NCBI GenBank assembly: GCA_028023455.1
Contig: JAQFVV010000021.1
Coordinates: 3,367,853-3,431,852, forward strand
Direction of reading: 5' to 3'
Source of the DNA: Epiperipatus broadwayi
Taxonomy: Eukaryota; Onychophora; Udeonychophora; Euonychophora; Peripatidae
Length of the DNA stretch: 64,000 nt
Below the pieces are notes generated by a model. It made no database searches, was not told where the DNA came from, and worked only from the letters and a program-made list of their open reading frames with translations. Shown in pieces: positions 44,538-57,550 of the stretch. Numbering within the stretch: the stretch's first letter is position 1; the number at the start of each line of letters is the position of its first letter. The position numbers were made by a program, and so were the translations under genes.

Positions 44538-45704
44538 AATACCCATTCAAATTTGTGTGCACACACTCTGGCATTTATATCCTAATGACATTTCATTAGT
44601 TAATAAATAACCTTATTGAGATGGTTATGTATTTCATGACATTCGGTAACATAGTAGTGTATATATAAAGTTAAAATGAAAAGTCAAAATAAACACAAAC
44701 AAAATTTCTTGTAGATATTTTCTAGATTACAATGGAATAATAGTTAAGTGTATTAAAAAGGTCTGTTTAATGTTTTATTACTTCTGATATTGAAATTTAA
44801 AACAAGCTTGTTTTCATGTTATCATAGATAATACTGGTAATTTTAAAATTTCTGTCTATTTTTAACTAAATTAAGAATTTTTTAATTAAAGCTTGTGATA
44901 AAATCCTACAATCTGGTGTTTTTCAAAGTATTAAAAAAATTGAAGTCATTAACTTTTTTTTAATCAAGATATTGTTATTTTTAATTCCATGATACAGTAT
45001 AAAAAGGTAGATTTGAATCATTCATGACACAACAGTTTTACAGCATCATTATTATGATGTTATAAATGAAGACATGAAACAGTGTATCCAACTGCTGCTG
45101 CTAATATCATACTGGTAGAGTTTGAATTCACATAGGACAGCTTTTTGTTTCATAGCCCATATCATATATTATACAGAATGCCTGAAGTTTACCAAATTAC
45201 AAACTGAATGGTGCTATTGAATGGAAACAGTTACCAGATTATATCTTTCCCAAAGATGTCAATAAGCCTGTCTGTTTTTGAATGGAGCAGGATTACCTTG
45301 CTATGATTTTATACATATGTTGCTTTATCTATATGCAAAGAAGCACAGACAAAGGTACTGTGTCATGTATATAAAATATATAGATATCAGCTGGTTTTAA
45401 AGGTAAATAATTTTTGACTAAATTATTCAACTAAAACTAAAATAATAAAACTATATTGGAGATGAAAAACAAAAGATTTTTTTAGTAATTTTTTAAGATG
45501 CTTGCAATTAAAAGTAATTTGAAAAATAAAAGAAAAAGGGAAGGGAAATTTTTGTTTATGATTATTTATTCAAAGAGGGAAAACTTTCTTTAATTTTGGA
45601 AAATGTGTTGACAAAAGTAATTGCAATTACTAATAGAAATATTTTATTTAATAAGTTTATTTTAACTAATGAAATATCAGTATGTACACAAATTTGAAGG
45701 AGTA
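44538..45704. other. AT-rich sequence, no recognised gene
   Basis: Nothing supportable was seen. GC-richer words near 45090-45340 have no recognisable structure. Confidence 0.45.
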
Positions 45705-45838
45705 CCTATTTATATTAAAATCAGTCATCAACTACATATATGTTAAAATTAATTATTATGTATTATAAAAATGAATTATTATTGGTTTGTGACAATTTAA
45801 AGATGTTAATTTTAAATTATTATACAGTACATCTGAGT
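45705..45838 (-). repeat. Inverted copy of the 44250 repeat
   Basis: Reverse complement of the 44250-44375 unit, ending next to an AT/GT microsatellite at 45843-45872. Confidence 0.75.
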
Positions 45839-45841
45839 GCT

Positions 45842-45872
<31 letters not shown>

Positions 45873-46289
45873 TTATGTAAGCCTATTGAGATATATGTAA
45901 ATTACAATATAATAGCATTTTTGTATTATTCTAATCAAAATAAGAATGCTGAATTTATAGTGTACTCCATAGACCTTAATTTAATTTTATTATTAATAAA
46001 TTTATATTTTATTAAGTTATTCCAATGAATTTAGTTATAGACTAGGTTTAAAACATTTCTTATGTTGGTATTATTTCTTGCTCACAGTAACAGTTATAGA
46101 GCTCTTGCTCCCTGAACTGGATTCATGCATAATGGTCATTTATATGGATTGGGGTTTATGTTCAGTGTTATGGACATCCAGATGATGATGATGATCCTGG
46201 TTGGTATAAAGGGATATTGTTTAAAGACCATGCACTACATTTTATTTAGTTTTTATTATTAGAAATTAAGTTTAGAGTTGGACAGCACA

Positions 46290-47052
46290 TTAATCCTTTT
46301 CCCGCCTCTTACGAGACCTCTCGTCAACAGTTGACGTCACTCTAATTCCATTATTTTTAATGCTAGGATATTCGTTTGACAGTTATTGATTAGGTTTTTA
46401 AAGGTTTTGTATGATGGTGCCCTCTTCTGAATTATTTTACAAGTAAAAAATCAATAAAATGGCATTTAAAGCTAAACAAATTAATAAGCTTGTCAGTGAT
46501 TGGCTCTCAGCCGACAAAGATATTCTGATTGGCTGGAAAGAACAAAGAAATCGCCTGATCAAAGAAAATAAAGAAAAACATTGAGATTTTCATTTCGAAT
46601 ATGATTTAAGGTATTAAAAAAGTATATCCTGAGAAATTAAAATCATTTTCACAAAATATACTAAAAAAACAAAATTATTTTTGAAAAATATTGAAGATTT
46701 TAGTAAAAATATTTAAGATTTAGCAAAAAAAAAATTTACTTTTCTATAACATAAAACTGAAAAAAGAGCATTTACGTCAGCAATTCTTTGTTTGTATGTT
46801 CGCTTTTAAATTTGCCGAAATTGAATATTTTATAATAAATAAATAGCAATTTATTTTTGAAAGAACTTTCGTTCACTTTCATAACCTGATAAATTATTAA
46901 TATACATTTATAAACGAATCTGAAGTGAATTTAATATTATAAGTGAATATATTTTAACAATTGGCTTTGTCTTCAGTTTGTGAGTTGGCCAATTAAAAGA
47001 TTTGATTTTTACATCATACAACCAATAATATAATTAGCGGTTTAAGGGTTAA
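46290..47052 (+). mobile_element. piggyBac-like MITE with TTAA target sites
   Basis: TTAA at 46290-46293 and 47049-47052. The ends TCCTTTTCCCGCC and GCGGTTTAAGGG are imperfect inverted repeats. The interior (755 bp) has no transposase ORF. A diverged inverted copy, also bounded by TTAA, is at 2694-3428. TTAA duplication with short C-rich inverted ends is typical of piggyBac. The superfamily is inferred, with no protein to confirm it. GTCAACAGTTGAC near 46323 is a short palindrome near the left end. Confidence 0.6.
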
Positions 47053-47868
47053 TGTACTAAATGACCAGGGCATTGATGATGATCAGGAGGTTTCTATATC
47101 CCAACATTATTTTTTTAATTGTTATATTCTAATGGATTCACGCTTAAGTTACACATCCAAATTATTGTTTATATAATCTGTCCCAAGTTTGGCAAAAGCT
47201 AAATAATTAGCCTGGTCTACAATGAACCACTTTCAAATCTGGTCACAAGGTTGACTGTTGATTTGTGACCATTCATGATGATGAATGATTCTTCTTCTCT
47301 GTAATGCTGGTAAACTTAGAGTTGGTCTTTGTTCTTGCTGATCTTTCATATTTATTCATTATATTATTTGTATATTTAAGTTTGATTAACTGGTGATGAT
47401 GATGATGGAGTTCCATCACCCAGGTTTATTCCATACCATTACACTATATATGTTGAATTACCCCATGAACATATTTTTGGAAGATTTTTTAAAGAATGCT
47501 TGCTTAATCTGATTTTGTATTTAAATTTAGACTGGTTAATTTTTTTTATGGTATTCATTTAAATTTTACACTTATTTGTATTTGTTTATATATCCATTGC
47601 CTTTATAGGACTATGGCAAGCTTTTTTTAAATAACTCCATCTTTTTCTAGTTATTGTTATGCAATTATATAATTGTACTAGGTGGGTATATATACACACA
47701 TTATTTATTAATCTATAAATAGTTCTTTAATATACATATGAGTAATGAGGCGATTTCTGTCTTTATATCATAAAGCCGAGTGCACTGTTAGCGGCCAACA
47801 TCAAATCAAGTATTTGAATCATATTTCTTAGTTTAAAGTTATATATTTTAAATACCTTTCGAATTAGG
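47053..47868. other. AT-rich sequence, no recognised gene
   Basis: GATGATGATGATGG near 47393 is a short triplet tract. Nothing else supportable. Confidence 0.45.
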
Positions 47869-47869
47869 T

Positions 47870-48164
47870 TATTCTCTCAAAGCCTAGTTGGTTAGAGCAT
47901 CAACTTTTCAATATTCAGAAGTCTAAAGGATGGGTTTGATTCCCATGCTAGTACAAGACTATTCAGGCCAGCAACACCTGAAGAAGAGAGAATATCACCC
48001 AAATTATTATGTTATATATTAACCTATATGCTATTAATAACAGCTGAATGTTTTTGGAAAGTTTAAATAAAATTTGAATTTTTCTAAAAGACATTCAACT
48101 TATAATATTAGATGGTGGATATAATCCAATATATAATAATTACTAAAACTAAGATATTCTCTCA
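47870..48164 (+). mobile_element. tRNA-like SINE family S2 with 10-bp target-site duplication
   Basis: The body is 47880-48154. GCCTAGTTGGTTAGAGCATC (A box) and GGGTTTGATTCCCATGC (B box) form a tRNA-like head. A body with CAGGCCAGCAACACC, CTATATGCTATTAATAACAG and a tail with GATGGTGGATATAATCC follow. TATTCTCTCA flanks both sides (47870-47879 and 48155-48164). Unlike family S1 the 3' end is not poly(A), so a different LINE partner is likely. Confidence 0.85.
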
Positions 48165-48445
48165 GCTACTCTTGAATAGGCCTAAATTTAAATTTACAAG
48201 ACAGATTTAATTTCTATTCCATTTTAATAATTTTTAAATTTTGCCCTTATAGTTATCATTGTCTATTCACAGTTTACATATGAATCTAGACAGCAAATGA
48301 AAGATAGATTCACTTTTTATTTATATGTAGAGACAATTTAATACCAAAACGAATGACAAATTTATTGACTGAGTAATTTAAATTTAGTTTGCTGTGTAAT
48401 TTGTTTGTATACTTTACAATTTGTCATAAACACATTTGGTTTTAT
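48165..48445. other. AT-rich sequence, no recognised feature
   Basis: Nothing supportable was seen. Confidence 0.45.
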
Positions 48446-48450
48446 ATATG

Positions 48451-48506
48451 CACACACACACGCACTCTCTCTCTCTCACACACACACACACATATATATA
48501 TATAGT
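48451..48506. repeat. Compound CA/CT/AT microsatellite
   Basis: CA units, then CT units, then CA units, then AT units, seen directly. Confidence 0.95.
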
Positions 48507-49530
48507 ACCCTTATTCTTAAAGGAAAACTACTGAACAAAAAAGAATCTGGCTAACTATGATATAACTATAGTGAACTGCAGTTAAGTTACATAAACAATG
48601 ACTATTAAAATATACATTAAGACTAGCTCAAGATACTATGCTAACATACAGTATCTAACAAAACAATATTTTTCAATAACTAAATATAAGAAAATTTACT
48701 GAATTAAAATATCATAATACCTAGTTTCATAATAAATAATTAGAGTTACAACTATAATACTCAATCTATTCATTTCAATAATAAATTCAATTTATAACTA
48801 ACTCAAGATGATAAACAAAATAAGGTTCTATCAAAATAACAAATATAATTATGTAACTCTTAACATGAGATGTTCAGTAAGGTACACTGGCTTAAACATT
48901 GACAATACATCCCAAAAGAGACATTTCCAATGGCATAAGAATATTACCCCACCAAATTCACATAACATAATTACAATGTAATACTCTCATGTCTTTAAAT
49001 AACACACATCTAATAATCCTAAAATATGATTTGAAAATTTATTACAGAAATAATAAACCACTTAATATTCCTTTAATAAAAATACTAATTGGACATTTAA
49101 CATTATCTAATAATTTTTCTCATCATCTTTCAATAAAACTTTTATGTTCTTTAAAATAATAATCATAATAATCTCTGGTTCCTTTCTAACAAATTAATAT
49201 CAGAATAAATTAATTAATTAACACTCTGTAGTTAAATGTGATGAGGAATTTTACATGATATCTAACTACTCTTACAAAATAATAACAATGATAAGCAATT
49301 TAAATAGCTTAATGATTCTCAGCATTAAATCTATTTAATGATTAAAGTTTAGGAATAAAACATATATAATATAATAAGGTTTAAAATAAACATTGTACAA
49401 TCTTTCTTTGTTTAATGTGGCATTCTTAAAAAATATAATGTATTTTAATATTGTGGCAATATCAAATATATCTTTCATTAGTGTTGTATTAGTTTTTAAA
49501 AATAATTACCAATGATCATATCTTCTATGA
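48507..49530. other. AT-rich sequence, no recognised feature
   Basis: No gene or repeat that I can support. Confidence 0.5.
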
Positions 49531-49531
49531 T

Positions 49532-49940
<409 letters not shown>

Positions 49941-49944
49941 TACT

Positions 49945-50845
49945 ATGTTACTCAATCAAATATAATAGAAATAATATCAAAGTAATTTTTATGGATCATG
50001 TGCCAAATATAATGTTTTAAATTATTAATTTCTGTGAATGAAAAATCAAATAAGCAACATGCAGATAAATCACAACTTGACTAAGGTAAGTTTCAAAAAA
50101 ACAATTAACAACTTTATTTATAAATTAACAATAAATTTATAACATAATATTAAAAAAAATATTTACAAAAGTAAAATAAGAATTAACATTATTTAATATC
50201 TAAATATATATATATTTATAGTGAATCTTACCAATAAATACAAGAAATAAAATAAGATAACCTTCACTCCGGACATTTCAAAATAAAATAAAACAACAGT
50301 AATGATAATATGTACTCTTCATTCAATAAAATAGTATTCTATTATTTGTACTGGGAACAATTACAATAAATCTCCCAATTTCTAAGAAACTTAATATTAT
50401 ACTTATACTACTATAAAATATATTTCTTATGATGTAAACATATCAATATAAGTTTATATTTTCAAATACACTTCTTAATAAAGTCTAACAAATAAAATAT
50501 TTAAAGAAAACTTATTAAAGGCAAAGTATCATCCTGATTTTGAATATCAGAAAAGTTTAATTTAAAAAAATGAATATTTTCCCCTATAAAAAAATAATAA
50601 CTATTATACAAAAATATTTAAGAGATAATTTCATATTTTTTTGTAACTGCAATAGGTTTAAATTATAATACAATTTAAAAGGACTATCCATAAATTATAT
50701 TGCTTGATATTTGTATTATTTATTGTTTTTATACTTTTACATTCATTATATCATTCTAATTAAAAAAGTAAGTCATATATAACGTGACAATACTTTTATA
50801 ATTATAATTATTATTATAATTTTACCTTTAAGGCTTTGGCTATGC
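49945..50845. other. AT-rich sequence, no recognised feature
   Basis: No gene or repeat that I can support. Confidence 0.5.
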
Positions 50846-50847
50846 TG

Positions 50848-51180
50848 AGGCTATTAAAATATTGTAGATCTGAATTTAGTTCAGTCCCATATAGCTATTT
50901 AAGTTAGATAGCTGGATTTAAAGACATTTTCATGTCCGAAAATTTCAGAGTTTCTACTTAAATATACATATGAAATAAGTGCTGGGTTTTGAGTTTATAT
51001 TTTAGATCTAGTATCCGAATATTCTAGCTCTCCACTGACTTGAGCCATAAAGCTTGAAACCAATTGATCTGGAGATGAGAGTATTCTGGTTAGAGATTTT
51101 AAATATTTTCTCATACCACACTTATTAATTAAGAGCTTGTTTGAGCTATTGGTACACTCTGTATTGCATTATATCATTCA
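50848..51180 (+). repeat. Hammerhead-bearing repeat, plus strand
   Basis: GAATTTAGTTCAGTCCCATA, TTAGATAGCTGGATTTAAAG, GAAAATTTCAGAGTTTCTAC, AAGTGCTGGGTTTTG, then the ribozyme (51017-51086), then a single arm with AGAGCTTGTTTGAGCTATTG. Colinear with the minus-strand copy at 35581-35900 and with 1715-2010. Confidence 0.75.
51017..51086 (+). ncRNA. Type I hammerhead motif, core disrupted by insertion
   Basis: Stem I: inner TCTCCA with TGGAGA (six perfect pairs), internal loop, outer GAATA with TATTC. The core reads CTGACTTGA, that is CTGA plus two extra bases before TGA. Stem II AGC-CATAA-AGCT has one extra A. GAAA is intact, stem III is ACC/GAT and the triplet is ATC. Preserved helices with a damaged core indicate an old copy. 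Confidence 0.65.
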
Positions 51181-53781
51181 AAATCATTTTCACTATTTTC
51201 ACTTTCATTCTGATTTGAATATGCATCTGTTTAAGTTAAGTCATCTCTATTATTTGTATGAGTGTCAATTATTCCTCTTCTGTGTTATATACTATGACAA
51301 TCATCAAACATCTCAACATCATTTGTGAAAGAAATTTCTATATACTTCATTTTGCCCTCTCACAAAATTTTCAACTTCAAATGGTTTAATCATTACTTTA
51401 CCAACTTATAAAACTATCTTCTATGATGTTTCCTGTGGTGATAGATAACAATTAAAGTGTAGGGTGTGCAATAATAAGAAGAATGTCTCAAAAGAGTAAG
51501 ATAATATCATCATGAATACAGTGCAAATCATAATAATAATAAGTCCATATTCATTGGGCACCTAAGATTTAAGTCATGGCTCTGTTATAGCACTTATTGA
51601 CAATAAGAAAATGCAACTGTCCATGGAAAGATATATACAGCCCTATGTTATCTGTATATTTTAATAACTTTAAAAAATGGAAATATAATTCACATACAAC
51701 AGTTTTCAACATATCCCTAACACCTAGGATTTCAAATGAACATTATTACTCTCCCAACCACCATCCTATAAATTCCACACTGAATAAATCACTCAACATC
51801 GTAAAATATATGAATAGCATTCTAAAATAACTTCCAAAACACAATATTAAAGAAACAACAAAGATCTAAATTATTCATTTCTACAAAACATCAAAAAAAA
51901 AAAAAGATCTAAATTCATTTCAAAATATTTTTAAAAGTTTTCATGCGTTTATTATGATATAATTTAGAGATCAATATTATATTTTTTTCTGTATTTCAAC
52001 AGATAACATTCATAAAATAAGATTAATATTTTAATGATGTTATATAATGTATGCATATTCAAGCATTTACATTAAAATAAATATTTAAAATACCCTTGGA
52101 TGTTTTCAAATATTCTTCCGCATTTATCAATTCTTTCATAAAATACACACAATAATAATTGTATCAATGGTTCATTTTACTGTTTAATATTAAATTCCAG
52201 AAATGTGAAATATTAATCTTAAAATACTAATTAGGATATATCATTTCTTAAATAAAAAAAAACAAAATTATTAAGCAAAATATAATTTAAATAACAATAA
52301 AAAAAATTACCAATGGTCTCATTATATTGCTAAGATCATTCACGGTGATCCATTTCTTAAACCATACATTCAAAAAAAAAAAAAAACAATTACAATTGAA
52401 ATTTGCCTTGTTCAGAAAAAAAAAAAACAATAATAAAGTTAATCTATTTTAAAATTATATAATAACATGTTAGTTTTAAAATAAAAAATTGTAATATTTT
52501 AAATACTAATGTTAAACTTAATATATAAAAAAAAATAATAAAGTTTTAAAGTTACGAAAAGATTTTTTCCCCTCCTGATCGTAAGCTAAATTGCTTGTCA
52601 AGAATTTGCTTGTCAGGAATCTTACACCATTGCCTAGTTACAGTTGGACAGCTTTGTACACAAATCATATATTTATCTTGGCACCATTTAAGGAAGTGTA
52701 CCAATAATAATAAAATCCAGTAAAAATCTAACAAAATCCATAGAAAATATTAACATCCTATAAGATAAAATGTTTATTTCTGTCCTTTCTGAAAACTTTT
52801 ATCCAGGCACTTAGTATCTCTGTAGAATAATAAATCAAAATTCATTATATATGGAAATATTTCCTTATGTATGTTTCAGCCATTGTATAGTGGAAATAAA
52901 TTGCAATAAATATATTTGCATTTTTCATTGGTTAAAAAAAAATATTAATAACAATCATTGTATAATATAAATTATTTATTTAATATATTTATCAGCAGAT
53001 GTGAGATTTATGAATTAAACTAAATATTTTTCTTTGAAGGATTTACGATTTTTATTCTTTTGAAATGTGTGTCTTTTCACTAGATATTTTTCATTTCCAG
53101 GTAAAATGACAGCTATATCATTCAGGCATTTCTTAACAGATATCATTTTAATCTTTTTAAAAGATGTATCAGAGTTTATTTATATCAAATAGAGTTATTT
53201 TTAAAGTATATAATTTATTTATTGATTTGATTAATAACAAGTCTTTTTAAAAAGCATAAAAGACACTCAAAAGTCATCTTCTTCAATTTGTCTTTAAATA
53301 CATTGTTCATAAAATGTAAGTCCATTTTGATTACTTTAAAGACAAATCAAATATGAATTACCATCAATTATATAATAAAAACAGACATTCGTCATACCAT
53401 AAAACATTTTAAGTTCAATTTTAAAACATAGATGCAGAATCTTAATTTTCTTTTCTTTTTGTTTTTAAATTAAACACTGTGATAAAAATTTTTAATAAAT
53501 ATCTGATTCCTCTTAATTAACTGTAATAAATTATCTGCATTGCAATTACTCATTTCAAATAAAGTTCGTATGTAAATTCTCTCTGGTTTTTTTGCCGTAT
53601 TTTTTTTTTTTTGATATTTTGTATTCATTTCCCCAATATTTAAATAGCCACTATCACATTACATAAAATTATTGAGATCCTAAAATTGAACAAACTGAAG
53701 GAAACTTTGGTGTTTAGTGAATTATTATTTAAGTAGTTATTCCAATTATATTTTCAAATACACTTTCAAGTAAAATAATAA
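51181..53781. other. Long AT-rich stretch, no recognised feature
   Basis: Scanned on both strands. Short ORFs (51137-51328, 51597-51830, 52552-52734 minus) have no recognisable domain. A AAAAAAGATCTAAATT duplication lies near 51862 and 51901. Confidence 0.5.
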
Positions 53782-54050
53782 TTAACACATAATAATCACA
53801 TTCCACTCTCTTTACACTTTAAAGCAAAATATATTTATTAATTTTACAGTTTCAACTGTTCCTAGCAGTCTTCGTCAGATTTTATTATCTACTAAAACTT
53901 TCTTTCCTCCATCAAAATGGTGGAGGAAAGAAAGTTTTAGTAGATAATAAGATCTGACAAAGGCTGCTAGGAACAGTCGAAACTGTAAAATTAATAAATA
54001 TATTTTGCTTTAAAGTGCAAAAAGAATGGAATGTGATTATTATATGTTAT
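53782..54050. mobile_element. Near-perfect hairpin element of about 270 bp
   Basis: Two arms of about 125 bp pair almost completely around a centre at 53914-53922 (TCAAAATGG). Shared words are AATAATCACATTCC, CTTTAAAGCAAAATATATTT, CTGTTCCTAGCAG and TAGTAGATAATAA. The arms differ at a handful of sites. On the minus strand the left arm contains CTGACGA, an ACTG/CAGT helix, GAAA and CTGTA, which recalls a hammerhead core without a convincing stem I. No coding capacity. Confidence 0.88.
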
Positions 54051-55920
54051 ATATTAGAAAAGCAAAAATAAAGAAAAAAAGAGGAAGAGAAACTATTGAA
54101 GGTTATATTAAAATAATAATTTAAAAGAAATTACTACTGATACTATAAAAAAATTATAGTTATAAATTTCAAACTAAATCTATAAAACACTGTATTACTA
54201 AAATCACTAAGAATCACTGAAAAAAACTGTAAAATCTATCTAGACTGTCCTCAACCTTAGTTTTTAAACTGGTCTTAATTCAATGATTTTATTGGTCAAT
54301 ATTGCTTGTACAAATTTACTAATTTAGATGACTACATTAATATGATTTTTAAAATTAAGTTTTAAAACTATAAATCATCATATTATCAAATTATTTAATA
54401 CCTTAAATATTAAATATTTTTATCTAAAAAAAACTAAATATCCTTGTTAAAACAACTTTTAATATTTAAATAACCTGAAATTGATTCAAAATAAAACATT
54501 ACACTTAAATAAACTAATAACAATTTTAATTATTATTTTTCTAATATTATCTCTAGACTGAATAGTTGCTATATTTTATTATGTATCAATTTTTTTTAAT
54601 CAAACTAAAATTAAAGTTTTCTTTCCCTATCTTTCTGAAAGCACACATATTCACACAATTACCTAATCATGTGATACTTTCATCACATTTTAAACTAATA
54701 TTAAATTAACTTATCATTTTGAACATTTTAAACCAAATAATTACTTTAAACCTATAATATAAAATATTTATTGCTATAATTAAGCTATTCTATATCTGTA
54801 GTATCTTTTAAATATAATAAATTTAAATTAATACTATATTTTAAATAATTTATTATATCATGTTATATTTAATCCATCTTACAATGAGTTCAAACTATCT
54901 AATATATCTTATAAGCTATCTTTTGAGTTTGAACTGCTGCTATCTTTAACATTTAAATTATGTTAAAAAATAACCTAATTTTAAAATGTTTTCATATAGC
55001 TACTTACCTAACCCTACCAAAACTATCTGAACCTATTATAAAGTGTACAATATATATATAAATTCTGATACACAAGGGCAATCTTGTTTTAAACATATGA
55101 ATATAATTTGAATATGTATGAGGCATTAATGATATGGAAAAATTACATGATTTTCAAAATATAATGATAAGACCAATTATTCAGTATTGATGCTCTGGTG
55201 ATAATGGATCTATCAATATGAGAGCACGACAAACAGTAACAGATTTCAAAAAAAAAAAGAATATTCATGGGGAAAATTTTGCACAATTGCTGGGGAAGAG
55301 ACAGTATTGGTTGTTAAAAATTGTCACAAATATATTTTTTAAAAAAGTAATATTAATACAGTCATTAGAAGTAAGTGGATGGTGGTAAAATGCTATAATT
55401 AGTCAAAGTCTTAAAATCTTTCAGATAGAAAAGTTTGATATAAGAAATTGAAACCAGCATGTGTGACATCCATGGATCATTGAAAAACTTACTTTTTTTC
55501 TTGAGTTAGGATGACAGTATTCATTTATAAATGACTGTTAATGACAATTAATATATAAATGCATAAATGAATGAAAAATTGCACAAGACTTCATAAGAAG
55601 TTTGAGCAGCAGAAAAAAATGATAGATCAAGACCACAATCTATGGATTTTCATCACAACAGTCTTCCATTCCACCATTGTTCTAAACCATACATGGCATG
55701 GTGAGAAATGAAAGTCTAAAGTAATGATTAAATACCCTTAAAAAATTCAAATAGATCAGATCATTTTATGGAATATATGATAGTTTTGGACATCAATCTA
55801 ATTTTGTACATCTTTTTGAGAAGTCAAAATAATTATTCATGGCAGTGAGACTTCATTATAAGGCCCAAAGTCTGCATGCAATTTTTTTACATTGCTTATG
55901 GTGAGCTTCCATGGATGCTT
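54051..55920. other. AT-rich sequence with possible SINE remnant
   Basis: CTTCATAAGAAGTTTGAGC near 55590 and CCACAATCTATGGATTTTC near 55640 resemble SINE S3-like segments in inverted form. Otherwise nothing. Confidence 0.4.
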
Positions 55921-55924
55921 AGAA

Positions 55925-56130
55925 AATTAAGAAAAAAATCCTTCTCCTTTTACTTCAACAAAAAAAAAAAACACAGCAAAAAGACTATTATAGGTTACTG
56001 GACAAAACTTGTTTGGTCTTCGGGGATTGTCAATTAGTATAAATTGATAGTTTCCTAGCAACATCAAATGGCAAAAGTTATCTCTGTTTACATGGATATA
56101 ATATCCTTATTTTCATTCTTTATTAAAATA
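55925..56130 (+). repeat. Dispersed repeat R1, copy without SINE
   Basis: ATTGTCAATTAGTATAAATT, TAGTTTCCTAGCAACATCAA and TTATCTCTGTTTACATGGAT match the 4590 and 4930 copies. A second example of the unoccupied SINE target site. Confidence 0.75.
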
Positions 56131-56529
56131 ATAATACATACTTTTAAATAAATAAAACTGCTAAAGAATAATGCTGATCAATAACAATGGATGGTAATAT
56201 GTTTCATAACAGTAAATATATAGTGACATATCATTTTGATATCACCTTCTTGTGTCACAATAATTTTAGAGAAGATCTGCAATTGATGACATATTGCATA
56301 TATTCTGATGAACTAATTCATGTAATATACATAATAATTCTAATTAAAGTCCCTGTGTAAGAAGACCACCTTTTGAAAATTCAAAAGCAAGGCAAATTCT
56401 CAAGAAAAAAAAAATATTTTCAAATTATTTAATTCTTTAATACATGCTATTAACTCTGCAATAAATTTGTTCTGCAGAATTAAAAGATATCATTAGTTAT
56501 TTATACATCACATAAAATTAATTCACTAA

Positions 56530-56665
56530 ATATCATATGATCACCATTCCCTATGCTTACACAAGCTATTGAAACAGAGGTAAAACTTTCCATTTAATAG
56601 TGCCGCTCAGTTCATAGTTTTGGTTTGCATTGAATGGTGCTATTGTATGAAGAGTTTTGCCACTG
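56530..56665. mobile_element. Fold-back repeat E, smallest derivative
   Basis: The family tail in inverted orientation (ATCATATGATCACCATTCCC, TGCTTACACAAGC at 56532-56566) is followed by arms GGTAAAACTTTCCATTTAAT and TGAAGAGTTTTGCC with AGTGCCGCTCAGTTC / TTGAATGGTGCT between. The internal ribozyme region is absent. This shows the 50-bp tail is part of the mobile unit. Confidence 0.7.
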
Positions 56666-57340
56666 ATAAAATTTAACTTGTCCGCTTTTGCTTAAAGAAA
56701 ATATACAATGATCTACTCTAGTTCTCCTTAGTGTTATATTAAGCAATCAATCTTTTATCTGCTATCCTATTACATTTTAATCCCATCTTTTGATCTTCTA
56801 GTGTTTACCTTTTTCAATGAAATTTAGAATCCAAGATGTCTGACCACTTTATCAATAAAATAAATAACAAACATTTTTATTACTCAGGAATGCATGATGT
56901 TTGAACACTGGAAATGACATAACAGACTAGTTTATGGACTGCCACTCTACCACTGCATACAACCATGATATCACTTCATCACCACACATTGAGTGACAAG
57001 AGCAGTCTAATATATGAAACTATTTTATGTAAGAATATTGTGTAAGAGCAATGGAAGTGTTAGCTCCAGAGTTGATATTAGGAATTCACATTCCGATGTT
57101 TTATCATCTATCACTACACTCAACCACACAGGGCTAAAATTATTAATTGGTCACTCTCCTCTATAGTATATTTTGAATGTAAGCGAAAAAAGACATGTTT
57201 TGCTTTAATATTTAGCAAAATATAATTACGACTCTGTGCAACTTGGTCCAATAGTAGTGATGACTCAAAAGTTAAAGGATCCTAAATTGATGAAAGATAA
57301 AAAAAATATCATTTTGCTCTATTGACTAGTACCATTTGGT
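56666..57340. other. AT-rich sequence, no recognised gene
   Basis: No gene or repeat that I can support. Confidence 0.45.
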
Positions 57341-57343
57341 TTA

Positions 57344-57550
57344 GTGCCATAGTAGAGTAATGAACTCTGGAATTCATGGTCCATGGATCATAATTCCAGC
57401 TCAATCATTTCAGTTGTACAAACTTTGAAGTTCGGGTCAATAAATTATTTCATTATTTGCCCTGCATGATTTAGTCCAATGGACGTGACCTAACTCTTTC
57501 ATCTATGAACTCCTAAACAAAAAACTATTTCATTATTGTTATTATCATTT
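57344..57550 (+). mobile_element. Possible SINE S3-related repeat
   Basis: TAGTGCCATAGTAGAGTAAT (A-box-like) and TGGATCATAATTCCAGC (B-box-like), followed by AACTTTGAAGTTCGGGTCAA and two TAAATTATTTCATTAT / AAACTATTTCATTATT 3' ends, suggesting a duplicated tail. Weakly supported. Confidence 0.4.
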
